From Coniella vitis (taxonomy: Eukaryota > Ascomycota > Sordariomycetes > Diaporthales > Schizoparmaceae), in the NCBI GenBank assembly GCA_011317545.1, contig WUJK01000014.1, positions 1,037,283 to 1,101,282 of the forward strand: 64,000 bases of DNA, in the 5' to 3' direction. The stretch's first letter is position 1, and every line of letters starts with the position of its first letter. Below the pieces are notes generated by a model. It was not told where the DNA came from. It saw only the letters and a list, made by a program, of their open reading frames with translations, and made no database searches. Of the stretch, positions 23,050 to 34,667 are shown in pieces. Made by a program: the position numbers and the translations under genes.

Positions 23050-24640
23050 GGCGGCTCGCCGCCGCCTAAGGGACTAGTACCTAGGATAGATATTAGTTCT
23101 ATTACGGATTCGATTTACTCCCCTATATAGTAGAAGAGGTACCGTAGCGCTACGCTATAGTTATAGGAGGATACTATTACTCGTTAAAATAACCCCCTCG
23201 CCCCTAGTATAATTAGGACCCTCCTTATAGGTATATACCGTATATTTATAGCTTAAGAGATAATCCTATTAGTAATAGATAAAACCCTAAGAAAACTAGT
23301 TAATACCTTTAAAGGCCCTTTATAGAGTAAGGAGCGTTTTTATATAGAAAGGGTATACTCCTAACTCCTAGCTATAGCTAGGTATAAGCTTAAAGATTTT
23401 TTATCGGACCCGGCTATTAGCCGGCTTACTCCGATATACCCGATTCCTCCTATTACTACTTTATAGGTAATACTTTACCCCTAGTAGCTACCTTTACCCG
23501 CTTAGCACCTTTAATAGGGTCGAAGCTAGGCTATTATTATAAGCGCGGCCGTTAAACTCCTAGCGGAGCCGGCTTATTATATTCGAAAATCCGGCCCCTA
23601 ATACGGCCGGTAATAGGGATAAAATATAAGGATCCTCCTTAAAGCTACCCCTTATAATACGCTTATAGGTTTACCCCTTTAGGAACTTAAGCTAGGTATT
23701 TATATTCGGCTTTAGATCCCTATAATTAATATAGTAGTAGTTATTAAAACCCCTACCGGCTAGGCTTTATACCTTATTAATAAAGAGGTTCGGGATAGGC
23801 TTCTCGCTAACCCTATAAGGGATAAGCTATTAGAGCTAATATAGGCGTCCTTAGCGATTATATTATAAACCTAGGTTACTTATATAATAACCGGGGTTCT
23901 AAGGGAGCTTTATAACCCCTTTACCTATTAAAGGGTTTCTCCTAAGGAGTATATCCGGGAGGAGGCTATAGTATAAACGGGAGTCGAGCTTATTTCCTAT
24001 AGGCTTTCTATAAACGGATATAACCCTATTATAGGTATTATTACCTAGCTAATATCCTTTTTATATAAAGTATAACCCTTTTAAGTTTTTAACCTACCTT
24101 ATACCCGGCTAATATAAAAGACGGAGAAGCTCTCTTTCTATATAGATAGCTATCTTAGCTATTATTTAACTAAGCGTTATATAAGGAGTAAATAATACCC
24201 TATCTATTCTAACGCCTAATATACTTAGGAAGGGGAGGTTTATACGCTTCCCCCTAGGTATACTAATTATTATAAGCCTATCCGCTCTAGCTACCCTAGC
24301 TATATTACCGCCCCTATAATAATTAATAGGTAGCTTTATTACCTATTTATCTCTAAGCTTAAGAGGATTAGGAATATAAGTAAAGCCTGCTATAATAATA
24401 TAAATATAGCTATAGATATTACTAATAGCTAGCGGGAGCTTTAACCCCCTATTAAGCCTACGGAGTAGTTATCTATTAAAGGCCCCTCCCGGAAGCGGCT
24501 TAATAGTAATATCCGCGATTATATATTACCGACCGGCTTATAATAGCGCCTACGGCTCGACCTAGCTAATATACTACCTCCGGAGGGTCCTAGCCCTATT
24601 ATAGAGAGAAAGCTTATACCCTCGGCGGATATAGTTAAGG
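23050..24640 (+). pseudogene. LINE1 ORF1 (gag-like), dead
   Basis: The plus strand between the 5' end and the endonuclease reads as a Pro/Ala/Leu-rich protein with RIP-type stops: PTGQALYLINKEVRDRLLA near 23745 and VELISYRLSINGYNP near 23970. Position and composition fit LINE ORF1, the RNA-binding nucleocapsid-like protein. No zinc knuckle can be read safely. Confidence 0.45.
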
Positions 24641-24679
24641 ATAACAACGATATAATTATAATCCTTAGCTCCTAAGGGG

Positions 24680-27600
24680 GTTTAAATACTATTACTCCCC
24701 CTATATATAAGTAGGATATACCCTTCCGATAGCCGGGGGGCTTCTCTTATAATCGCTTAAACGAATATAAGGAAGAAATAGTCTACTTATATTATACTAT
24801 TAATACTCTATACTAAATAGGGGGTAAACGTTATATAAGCTTAGGAGCTATATACGATATATAATACGAGAATTTAGAGATACCCTATTTATAAGCTTTT
24901 CTCGCCGATAGATAACTAAGGAGGGGATTCGATAGCTTATTATAAGGAAAGGCGATAGGAGTTACTCGATAATAAGCCCCGGGTCCTAATATATATATAA
25001 CGGGGTTATAAGCTATATATAAAGTAATAATAGCCCTTTACTATAAGGGATAGACTCTAGCTAAAGGTATTAGGGGTCCTTTTAGTTAACGTTTACCGGG
25101 CGCTTAGGGAGGATATAATACTCGATTATATACTAAATAGTCTACTTATATAGAGATAGGTAATTAGGGGCGATTTTAATATAGTTTATACCCCTTATAA
25201 GCCGGGTAAGCCTAATAAAAAGGGTAGTAACTAGGTTAAAGATTAGGTATTATTTAGAGATATATTCTTTATAGGTACCTTAAGCATCCTTATATATATC
25301 CGAGGGGGGGTTTTTAACTTAATCTTCTCTAATATTCTAAATATAGCTATAAAGGTTACTCCTAACTTATATATTAGCTCTAATTATAAGACCCTTATTA
25401 TAATTATCGGTAATAATCCTCCGCTCCCCTAAGAATAGCCGGTATAACTATAGGTAGACTTATAATCCCTCCCGGCCTTTAAGGGCCTTTTAGAAATAGA
25501 GCTAATAGATATACTACCCCTCTTATAAGCGGAGAGCCCGGCTTCTTTAAACGATTAGGTAGCCCGCTTAAACTATCTTTAGGGAAAGGCCTTAAAGGCA
25601 GCGGGGCGGTAGTTATAACCCTATTCCCGAGCCCCTTAATAGGATAATAGGGTAAAGGAGGTATACCGGGCGTATATTAGGGCCCGATATAATTATCGGA
25701 TTTACTCGAGGGAGTTCTAGATAGCTAGGAATACCTTTAAAGGGGCTATTCGAGTATATCGGCGAGCCTTTTAATAAGGTAGGATCGATATAATAGCTTC
25801 GGATATAGATATCTTCGGGATAATAGGGTAATATAAGCTAGCTATACTATTATAAACTCCCCTATTATATATAGGGGACGGTATATTATATAAGGACCCT
25901 AATAAGAAAGTAAGCCTATTATAGGATAAGATTTTATAATAATTCTCTAGGAATAACGATTTAATTAGGGACCTATTTAAGGGCTAGGATACTTTTAAAG
26001 CCTATTTCTAATAGGGTTATATAATTATACTTAAGGAGGTAGAGGAATATATTATCCGAGTTAAATCTACCTCTCCCGGGGTAAATAGCGCTTCGGTATC
26101 CCTATTTAAGGAGTATTAGGATAGTATTAGCCCCCTTTTAATTCGGCTTTATAACTATTACCTTATTATAAGTTACTTTCCTCTACCTTAACGCTATACT
26201 AAGGTATTAATATACCCTAAGCCGGGTAAAAGGGATATAAGTAGCCTTAGGTTATATAGGCCTATTATTCTCCTTTCTACCTTTTCTAAGGGGCTTAAAA
26301 GGCTAGTTATATATAGGCTCTCCTAGATCCTATTTACTAAAGGGGTTCTTAACCTATAATACTACGGGGTATTATTAAAATACTCCGTAATAAACCTTAT
26401 AGCGGTATTTATATATAACGTCGAGCTAGTATTCTCCCGAGGGTAGATTATTATAATAGTAACTAGGAATATATAAGGGGCGTTTAATACTATCCTCCTT
26501 AATAAACTAGTTATATAGCTATAAGTCCTTAGTTTCCTACTCCTATTATTAAGTTTAGTAACCTCCTTCCTAGTAGTACGGTTAGTACGGGTCCGCCTAG
26601 ATAGGTCGATAATAGGTTTCTCCTTAGTAAGATATAGTATACCTTAGGGCTCGCTTCTTTCGCTAGTACTATATATAATCTACCTCTTTAAACTTATTCT
26701 ATAAGGTAGTAATAGGTATTTCTATTATATAAACGATATTCTCTTCCTTTATATATCTAATAGCGCGGAGAAAAATATAGCGCTATTAGAAACGGATATA
26801 ATAAGTATTAACGATTAGGCTTCGAGGAATATAATATAATTTATAGCGGAGAAGACGGAAGTTTTCTACTTTTTAAAGTATAGGGAGGTAGTATAGCCGG
26901 CTATTATAATAAGCGGTAAGCGTATAAAGCTTATTATTAGTATACCCTCTTATTCTAAGGTAGCTAGCTTCCGCTAGCTAGGATTCTAGTTTAATAAGCG
27001 TTTTATAGGTAGAAGGTATATTAAGGAAAGGGTTTATAAGATAGCGAAGGTTATAGCCTACCTTAGGAGCCTTAGGAAGGTATAATATAGCCCCCCTATA
27101 ATATCCCTTTATAAAGCGGTTATAATAATACTTATCCCGATACTTATATATATAGCGGACGCCTAGTTTCGACCGGGTTATACGCTTATAGTATAGCTTA
27201 AGAAGGCGGATTAACTATTAGTAAAGGGCGCTAAAGGGGTATTACCGGCGTAGAGGACGGTATATACGGTAGTAGCCCTTTATAAAGCGGGCCTCCTTAT
27301 AGCTAAGCTTACGTTAGGAGCGGCGGTTCGCCGGGCTAGCCTATAATATACTCTACTAGATATAGGGTACCCCTTTTATAAACGGATATACGCTCCTATA
27401 GGATATAACCTTAGGGTATTTAATATACGCCTTATAGACGCTATATATAGTTTTCCTATTATACCTAGGCCGGCTCTATTAACCCCTCGGTATCCTAATT
27501 ATATTATACTAGACCTTAATATCGGTTACCCTAAGGAGGAAGTAGCTATACGCTATAATATATAGTATATAACCCTACTACCGGACGTTATAATAGTATA

Positions 27601-28690
27601 TACGGACGGCTTTAAGGTTTAGAAAGAACCTAAGTATAGGGTAGGCTACGGGTATATTATAATAAGGGATAAGGTATTCGTTACTATTATTACTAGGGTA
27701 TTCTATAAGTATTTATACGTTTTCGATACTAAAGCGGTTAAAGCGCTTATAGGATTACGATTAGCGCTAGAAATAGTATTATTAGCAATATTTATCTATA
27801 TAAATAGTACCTCGGTTATCTAGGGATTATAGGGTAATACGCTTATTACCTTATAATAGGCTTTCCGAAGCTTTTAGGCCCTTTATAAGTAATACCTTAC
27901 GGAGGGACGGTTAATAACTATCCTCTAAAGCCCTAGTTATATAGGTATAGCTAGGAACGAGCTTATAAATACCCTTATAAAAAGGGGTACGATATTCTCC
28001 TTAATAGAGCGGGTAGCGAGCCCTATTACCTCGGGTATACGGACCTTATATCGAGAGGGAATTAAGAGCTTTAAGAAAATATAATAGATATATTAGTAGG
28101 TAGTCTTATCTAGCTAGTATAGTATTTAGGGGCTAAGCTTTTATATTATAGCATAGCCGGCCCTTTTACTAAGCTATTAATAGCTAGCTCTTTTTATAGT
28201 TATAAGGATTAGTTATAGCGATTTTAAAATATATTATTATCGGTTTAGCCGGCTAAGGATAGGCCGCTATTATAGAACGGGCTATTCTAATAAGCTTTCG
28301 CCTTAATATTAGGTATATTATATAATAGCTAAGCGGAGGTAATAGGATTAGCCGGAGGGCTTAGCCAGGCCCCCTAATACCCCTTTCTACGAAATATACT
28401 TATAAAGGGTACTTATAAACTATTAGGCGTAATCTGCCTTCTTAGAAGTAGTTTATAAAGATTCTCTATAAATAGTACCCTTATTATTATATATACGGTA
28501 GGTATAATACGGTCTATTACTTTATAGGAAAGCGGGTTTAATTAGGATCTTATACTATTAGCTATTAGAGCAGTTTATAGTTATATTATAGGCTATCTAG
28601 GGCTAAAGTATATTAAACTATATACGGTCGATTACTTAGCGTATAGCGTTATTAAGGGCGTATAGCGTAATATAGCGGTCGGCGGGAGTA
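24680..28690 (+). pseudogene. LINE1 ORF2: endonuclease, reverse transcriptase, RNase H, dead
   Basis: Endonuclease (AP-type) at about 24980-25420: VLLVNVYRALREDI, VIRGDFNIVYTPY, IRGGVFNLIFSNI. RT at about 26190-26960: YPKPGKRDISSL, RPIILLSTFSKGLKRLV, YGVLLKYSVINLIAVFI, RYSIP-stop-GSLLSLVLY, and a catalytic block YINDILFLY where YADD is expected, so one Asp is lost. RNase H at about 27590-28010: IIVYTDGFK and YRVGYGYII. The C-terminal end is uncertain; coding-like text fades by about 28690. Stops are TAA/TAG. Confidence 0.8.
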
Positions 28691-28879
28691 TTTAAAATAG
28701 GGGTAATTAGGCCGGGAAGTAATTATAGCAGGCTTATAGCGCTAGGGGCGTATTCCTACTCGTAGGTAGTACTAGCGCTAGTAATAATAATAGTAGCTAT
28801 AATAGCCTAGTATTAATACTATTAGGGCTAGTATTATAGCTAATATTATTACTATTAGCGGTAGTAGGGTAGGATATAG

Positions 28880-30352
28880 CGGGGGCGTTTTTAGGGCTAT
28901 ATAACCGGCTCTACCTCCTCCTCCGACTTATTAAACGATTCGGCGAGGCCCTCCGCTAGTGCTTTATCGTAGGCCTCTTTAGCTATACGAATAATAATAC
29001 GGTAAGGGGTATTATCCTTACCCTCCTATAGGGCGTTATATAACTAGCGGCTAACGGTTATTAGGTAGTTAGCTAGAAGGGTATAGCCCTTATACTAATA
29101 GCGCTAATAGCGGGTACTACCCTCGATATCCTAATAGTTATTAAGCGATTTACCGGTAATTACCGAGATTAGATATTACTCGTAAGGTATATCGCGCTAG
29201 GTTATAATATAACGGCTATTAGGAATAGCTTCGCTAGCCTTCTATATCTTCTTATACTTAATAGGGATAATAGAAATAATAGCCTTACCCTTATTCTTAG
29301 TAATACTAGTCTTCTTCTTATTAGTTTTAGCTTTAGGCTAAGTATTAATAATAATAGGGGCGTTAATAGTATAGGTAGTATAAGGAGGATTAGCCTTAAT
29401 AGGAGCTATTATCTTAATAGCCCTAGCCCTAATATTACTATTACTAATAGTAGCGGTAGAATACTACTTCTTAGTAGTAGGAGTATTAGTAGGAGTAGAG
29501 GTAGGCGTAGAGCGTTTATTACTAATATTACCGGTAGTAATAGTACGGGCGATACCGATATCGTTATCGTTACTACTACTACTACTACTATTACTATCGT
29601 TTATATAGGTACGATTAATATTACTACTAGTAATATAGTTACTATCGTCGTTAGCCTCGTCCTAATAGGCCTCTTTATCGTCCTCCTCGGCGTTAATATT
29701 ACTAGTATATATATTAGAGGTAGGCTCCTCGTTATTAGAGGTATCTTCGGCTTATTCCTAGCTATCTTAGAGTAAGTCTACCTTATTTTCGCTATTAGTA
29801 CTATCCTTAGCACCCTTAGTATTACCCTTATCCTCGTCCTCGAGCTTAAGGGTGCTATTAAGGGCTTTTTATAGGATATCTTTACTACCCTTATCTTCGT
29901 TATAGATATAGTTATTACTATTAAGCACCTTAATAGTCGGCTTTATAACGCTATATAGGAGTATATTATATATTACGAGGGCGGTACCCTTCTTAATAGC
30001 GGTAGCTTCTATTAGTAAATATACCTATTAGTAATAGTTAATTAGTAGTACTAGGACTTAGCTTTAGTATAATATATTACGCTTACTATACTATTTATAT
30101 AGGTATCTAGTAGGAAGGTTATATTACTTTATAATAGCGCTAGATACGGTATTTATAAGAGCTTAGGCTAGTTTATATAGATTAATAGGAGTATTATATA
30201 TTTCTTAGTTATACGGGTATTAATAGTATTCGTAGTATAGTATACTTTAGCGTACTTAGCTATATAATAATTTAAAACGTTAGTAGACTATTATAAGTCC
30301 TAGTATTTAATTAGGAAAGGTGGATATACTTACTTCCTTTCTTAGGAGGTAT
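28880..30352 (-). pseudogene. Opposite-strand extra frame of LINE1
   Basis: Downstream of ORF2 and on the other strand lies a frame of about 490 codons interrupted only by RIP-type stops. It opens with RIP-altered ATG (ATA at 30352) followed by PPKKG. The middle is Asp/Asn/Lys/Thr-rich (LKLEDEDKGNTKGAKDSTNS). The C-terminal half is a structured-looking region: SRYIITQRDIPYE, STRYQRYQYKGYTLLANYLI, RIIIRIAKEAYDKALAEGLA, ESFNKSEEEVEPVI. LINE2 has the same frame at 53908-55880, so it belongs to the family. No known domain recognised. The 3' limit is uncertain. Confidence 0.5.
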
Positions 30353-30914
30353 TATAATAATAGTAATAGTAGTTATTATACTTAGGACTATAAAGGGGAG
30401 TATAGTATAGCGGCGGCGATAGCTAGTAATGCTATTATACTACTATATAGTAGATTAAGAAAGGAAGGGGGAGAAGGGAGGAGGAGGAGGGAGTTTAGAT
30501 AAGCTATAATAAGCGTAAGAGAAATATAGTAAAGGGCGTTATACCCCTGCTATTAATAATAGTAGGGGTATAACTAGCTATAATAGCTATTATCTATAAT
30601 TATAGATAAAGGGCTAGCTATTATTAGTAGAAGGATATATACTTTTACGGACTAATAATAATAGACGCCTTAAGGTATATCTCTAGCGCGTTTTAAGCTA
30701 CTACTCTATACTATTATAAGGATATCTACGCTATATTAGCAGCTTAGCAACTAGCTAGCTCTCTAGTATAGCGCCCTTAAGCTGCTATACTAGTAAGGTT
30801 ATCGTTAGTATAATCGACGTATAGTATATATATAATACGGCTTTAGAACTAATCTCGGCCGGCATCTAACGTCTAGTAACTATACGGTAATACGCTAACC
30901 TAATGAAAACGTAG

Positions 30915-31103
30915 TATTACAGGCCCACCTGTAACATTGCCTTCGCCCTAACGTGCTTAATAAGTTAACTAGATCTTCTAAAACGTGTTTAGAAGATTAC
31001 GTACCTTTTGCCTTAACCGCCTAAGCGAAAGGTTCCGTATATCGGAGACGGCCGTAAGAACGCTAGTTAATTCCTAGAGCCCTATAGGGGCTAGCCCGTT
31101 ATA
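30915..31103 (+). repeat. TRIM copy 1 left LTR (189 bp)
   Basis: Begins with a palindrome-like TTACAGG...CCTGTAA. Matches 31250-31438 over its full length. Confidence 0.85.
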
Positions 31104-31249
31104 TATCTTCTAAATATCCCAAGGTCGTAAGTTCGAGCTACGGAGTGCTAAAAGTCTTAGATACCCCTTTTATATAAACTTCGGCTTATAAAGCAACGTC
31201 GCGGGTAAGCTTTAGGGGTCCGACGTTATTAGAGGAGGAAGGGAGGTAA

Positions 31250-31438
31250 TATTACAGGCCTACCTATAACATTGCCTTCGCCCTAACGTGCCTGATAAGT
31301 TAACTAGATCTTCTAAAACGTATTTAGAAGATTGCGTACCTTTTGCCTCAACCGCCCAAGCGAAAGGTTCCGTACGTCGGAGACGGCCGTAGGAACGCTA
31401 GTCAATTCCTGGAGCCCTATAGGGGCTAGCCCGTCACA
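31250..31438 (+). repeat. TRIM copy 1 right LTR (189 bp)
   Basis: Same length as the left repeat. Ends CCCGTCACA, followed by TATAG. Confidence 0.85.
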
Positions 31439-31700
31439 TATAGCTCTATACGGGCTATACTAATAGTATTATATAACTCTGCTCTAAGACTAATCCCTAG
31501 AGTATTTAGCCTCTGGGATATAGCTAATACGCTATAAAGCAGCCTTCGGGCTAGGGTTATATTACGAATATATATACTGGGTGGGTGTATATACGCTCCT
31601 AAGTAGTGCGATAGGCAGTATACGCCGAGATACCCCTTGGGAGGTATGCTAGCGTAACTGGTCCGGCGTTAATTTAATTAAATAAATAAATAAATAAAAT

Positions 31701-31716
31701 ACCTACTTATACTTTA
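31701..31716 (+). repeat. Target-site duplication of LINE1, right copy
   Basis: Exact copy of 22883-22898, directly after the TAAA tail. B resumes at 31717. Confidence 0.9.
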
Positions 31717-32400
31717 ATAGGGTATAATTTACGCCTACCTTTTAATTATCCTAGCGATCTAAAAATAATAGTACTAGCTGCTATAGAAAGAATAATAGCC
31801 CTATTAGAGGAACGTACTATTATAGAGCAATATTTATATAATACTTAAGCTAGTTATACTAAATAATATAATATAAAGTATATAAATAAAAGATTTATAC
31901 CTAACTAACTAGTTTTAGTCTTAGCGAAGAACTTACGATAACGTTATTTATTAGTAAAGCTAATAGATAAATACCTTAGTCTATTTCGAGTATTAGAAGT
32001 AGTTAGAGTATACGGATTAGTATATCGATTAGAGCTACTAAAAGCTTATAAAGTTTATAATATTTTTTATATCTCTACGTTAAAGCAGTTTAATAGTAAA
32101 GAAGGCGATAATCCTAAGCTATAACCTAAGATTAATATTAAAGGTAAAGAATATTTTAAAATCGAAGCTATCCTAGCGTATCGAGGTCCGAAAAGATAAC
32201 GGTAATTCCTTATTCGATAGAAGGGTTATAGCAACGAAAACGATACGTAGGAGCCGCGTTAATATATTAATAATAGAGATATAATTTAAAAATATAAAAT
32301 ATAATTAATAGCTAAACCGAAAATTATAAAAAGAAAAAAGAAATTAAGACTAATCTAAGTAATTAACTAACGCAAACTATACGATATCGTAACGATTAAG
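31717..32400 (+). pseudogene. B pol, 3' part: integrase end and chromodomain
   Basis: Continues the integrase after LINE1: KIIVLAAIERIIALLEE-like text, then VLVLAKNLRQRYLLVKLIDK. A C-terminal chromodomain follows at about 32160-32290: EAILAYRGPKRQRQFLIRQ, KGYSNENDTQEPR. In the family the chromodomain tethers integrase to methylated H3K9 chromatin. TAG stops stand at Trp/Gln positions. Confidence 0.75.
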
Positions 32401-32429
32401 CAGCCTAATATATACTTACTAGTTATAGC

Positions 32430-33303
32430 TAATAGTAATAACCTAGGCACTACTATTACCGCTATTATCGCTATTACTATTATTACCGCTATTACTACTA
32501 TTATCGCCGCCTCTACCCTATATATTAGTACTACTATCGCTATTATTACTATTATTATTACTACTATTATTATTATTATTACCTTCTTTATCGTTATTAT
32601 AGGTACTAGTAACCTTAGCTAACCGTTCTCTAATATTAGCTAATCGTTCTAATATATTAACCCCGTAAGTAAATAGCGATATTATATCGTAAGTAATAGT
32701 AAGCTATTTAATATTATTACTACTACTAATAATAACGGTAGGGCTAATATTACCCTACGAATTTATAACGCTTTTACCGCTATTATTATCCTTACTAGTA
32801 ATAAATAGATAGGACTAAGTATAAGGAATCTTCGAAATAGCTTCTTTTAATTAGTCGGTAGTAAAGGGATATTAAGATAATATAATCGTACGGATAGTAA
32901 AAGGTATCTATTTAGTTACTTATTAGTATACTTCTCGTAAAATAATAGATTCGGATAATTATACTTATATAATAATAAGGCTAGTTATTTTTAGCGTAAT
33001 ATTTATACTTAGTATTAATACCTAATACTATTAATATTAGCTAAATATATAAGGAAGAAGCTATTTACTAGGATAGGGCTTATAAATATAATTCGGCTTC
33101 TTAGTTATAGCGCGAACGTAATAGGTATACTATTTAGTAATAGGTCGAATAGGGGCCGGAGGGCTATTATTATTATTAATTACCGTAGTAACTTTAGTAT
33201 ATTTATTAGACCTAAATATATAATTAATAGTACTTTAACGCAAGATAAATATAAAGAATACTTACTAATTACTATTATTATTAATAGGGCGCTTAAGAGG
33301 TAT
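32430..33303 (-). pseudogene. Opposite-strand extra frame of element B
   Basis: RIP-degraded sister of the better preserved frame in C (36342-37205). It starts with ATACCTCTTAAGCGCCC at 33303, the RIPed form of ATGCCTCCCAAGCGCCCC, runs through the same Asn repeat, and has the same donor position with GTAAGT in place of GTGAGT. Many TAA/TAG stops. Function unknown. Confidence 0.5.
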
Positions 33304-34102
33304 TTTTATTTCTCTAATTAATAAATATTACGATTGCTATAATAAAGTATTAGTATTACGTACTAGCTGCGAAAACGTAGGAAAGGAGTAAAGTAATAAG
33401 CGCGATAGAACTGCTTTTTAGTAGGGAAGATAAAGCGTATAATAAAGGGAAACTAAAGGGAAATACTAATAAAATATTTAAAAGTTTAATCTAAAGGAAG
33501 AAAGAAAAGGAAAGAAAAGCAAATTAATAGAGAAAAAAGAGTAGCTTTATAGTTATAAAGGTAAAGCTATCGTAATAGTTAGGCAACCCGTATACCCTAC
33601 CTATTTATTACTATTACTACTATTTTTACTATTACTATTATTCTTTTATTATTACTATTATCCTTAGCGTAAACTATTCTTATTTACTACTCTTTTATTA
33701 CTATTATTATTCTATTATTATTACTATTATTCTATTATAACTACGGTATTACTAACGATACCTTAAAACCCCTTAATAATAATACGATAATAATAATATA
33801 GTAATAAGGATAATAAAGCAATAATAAAGATACTTTAATATATAATATACTATATTATTCCTAGTACCGATATTTAATAATAATAAGCTATTTTTAGCAT
33901 AATAGTATAGCTATTATATTATAATACTAATAAAAGAAAATTAGGTCTTAAATATATAACCTATAACTTAATTATAGATAATCTGCTTAAATATAACGAA
34001 TTATTATATAGAGTACTTTAACCTAGATTATTATTACTAATAGGAAGGATATCTTCTAATAATTAATAGCTTCGAGGACGAAGCTTATAAGAAGGGGGAT
34101 AT
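33304..34102. other. B 3' non-coding region
   Basis: Upstream flank of the opposite-strand frame, rich in TTATTA/TACTATTA microrepeats (33600-33760). Ends in the polypurine tract AAGAAGGGGG before the 3' LTR. No gene seen. Confidence 0.5.
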
Positions 34103-34343
34103 TATTAGAGTTTAAGCTGGAAACTTACTTACCTATTACTTAAAAGCAACGGGAACCCTATAGAGTTAATTATATTTATAGTTATAGACGAAAACTGGAA
34201 TACTAAAAGGAAAAAGGAAGGAACTAAGTTTAATTTAATTCCTGAATATAACCTTATTTGGAAATATATCTTAAATACTGCTAAGATCCTGCTTATTAGA
34301 TGCTTTCTTATATCCTGTTACTTTGCCTACTAAAACCCTGATA
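34103..34343 (+). repeat. B 3' LTR (241 bp)
   Basis: Same family as 18029-18269 and the C LTRs; less mutated than the left copy. Confidence 0.9.
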
Positions 34344-34347
34344 TTAA

Positions 34348-34667
34348 TATTAGAGTTTGAGCTGGAAACTTGCTTACCTATTGCTTAAAAGCAACGGGAA
34401 CCCTGCAGAGTTAATCACATTTGTAGTCATGGACGAAAACTGGAATACTTACAGAAAATGCAGGCCAGAGGTCTTATTCGCCATTCTGTCAGTCCTGCAG
34501 GAGCTCCTATCATTTTTGTACCAAAAAAGGGCGGGGAGTTACGCCTTTGTGTTGATTATCGTGCTTTAAATAAGCTAACACGCAAGAATCGCGCACCTTT
34601 ACCCTTGATTTCAGAAGTTCAGAATATCAGGGTTTTGGTGGGCAAGTTTCCAGCTCAAACTCTGACA
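34348..34667 (+). mobile_element. 320-bp chimeric element with inverted LTR ends, hardly RIPed
   Basis: Built from B/C-family pieces. It has about 100 bp of LTR start (TATTAGAGTTTGAGCTGG...CTGGAATAC), then about 170 bp of sense RT (FVPKKGGELRLCVDYRALNK), then the primer-binding flank and both LTR tips in reverse orientation (ATATCAGGGTTTTGG...GTTTCCAGCTCAAACTCTGACA). The outer about 26 bp therefore form terminal inverted repeats. Joints fall on short matches: GGAATAC, AGAAGTTC, GGCAAG. CpA and TpG are kept, unlike the DNA around it. No autonomous coding capacity. Either a template-switch product of reverse transcription or a rearrangement scar. Confidence 0.75.

Larger units (their letters stand above)
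30915..31438 (+). mobile_element. TRIM-like miniature LTR element, copy 1
   Basis: Two 189-bp direct terminal repeats (30915-31103 and 31250-31438) enclose only 146 bp with no coding capacity. A polypurine tract (AGAGGAGGAAGGGAGG, 31231-31246) sits just before the right repeat. Ends read TATTACAGG...CCCGTCACA (TG...CA type after RIP). Flanking 5-mers are CGTAG and TATAG, equal except for RIP-type changes. The corresponding place in LINE2 (about 53370) is uninterrupted, proving an insertion. No convincing primer-binding site; a T-arm-like GTTCGAGC lies at 31131. It moved presumably with enzymes of another gypsy element. Confidence 0.82.
22899..31700 (+). mobile_element. LINE1: Tad1-like non-LTR retrotransposon, RIPed
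   Basis: About 8.8 kb including a 524-bp TRIM insertion. It lies between 16-bp direct repeats and ends in a TAAA-repeat tail (31677-31700), both hallmarks of target-primed insertion. ORF1 then ORF2 (endonuclease, RT, RNase H) on the plus strand. RNase H after RT fits the fungal Tad1 clade. About 3 kb follow ORF2, with an opposite-strand frame; this is long for a LINE 3' region. The 16-bp duplication and gypsy text on both sides show it landed in the integrase of B. Confidence 0.88.
18029..34343 (+). mobile_element. Ty3/gypsy chromovirus B, split by LINE1
   Basis: LTRs of 241 bp at 18029-18269 and 34103-34343 (TATTAGAGTTTAAGCTGG...CCCTRATA). The own sequence is 18029-22898 plus 31717-34343, about 7.5 kb, the same family as C. 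The plus strand is coding: gag, protease, RT, RNase H, integrase (interrupted by LINE1), chromodomain, then an opposite-strand frame before the 3' LTR. The polypurine tract AAGAAGGGGG lies at 34089-34099. The flanking 5-mers differ (GGAAG left, TTAAT right), so the original TSD is lost. Confidence 0.85.

Noticed and set aside
30320..30352. GTAAGT just after PPKKG in LINE1, as an intron like that of element C
   Set aside because: LINE2 has AATAAGCG at the same place and the frame continues unspliced for a long way, so it is probably coding, not a splice site.
33600..33760. TTATTA/TACTATTA repeats as a CRISPR or satellite array
   Set aside because: Irregular simple-sequence microrepeats without unit and spacer structure. 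The organism is a eukaryote.
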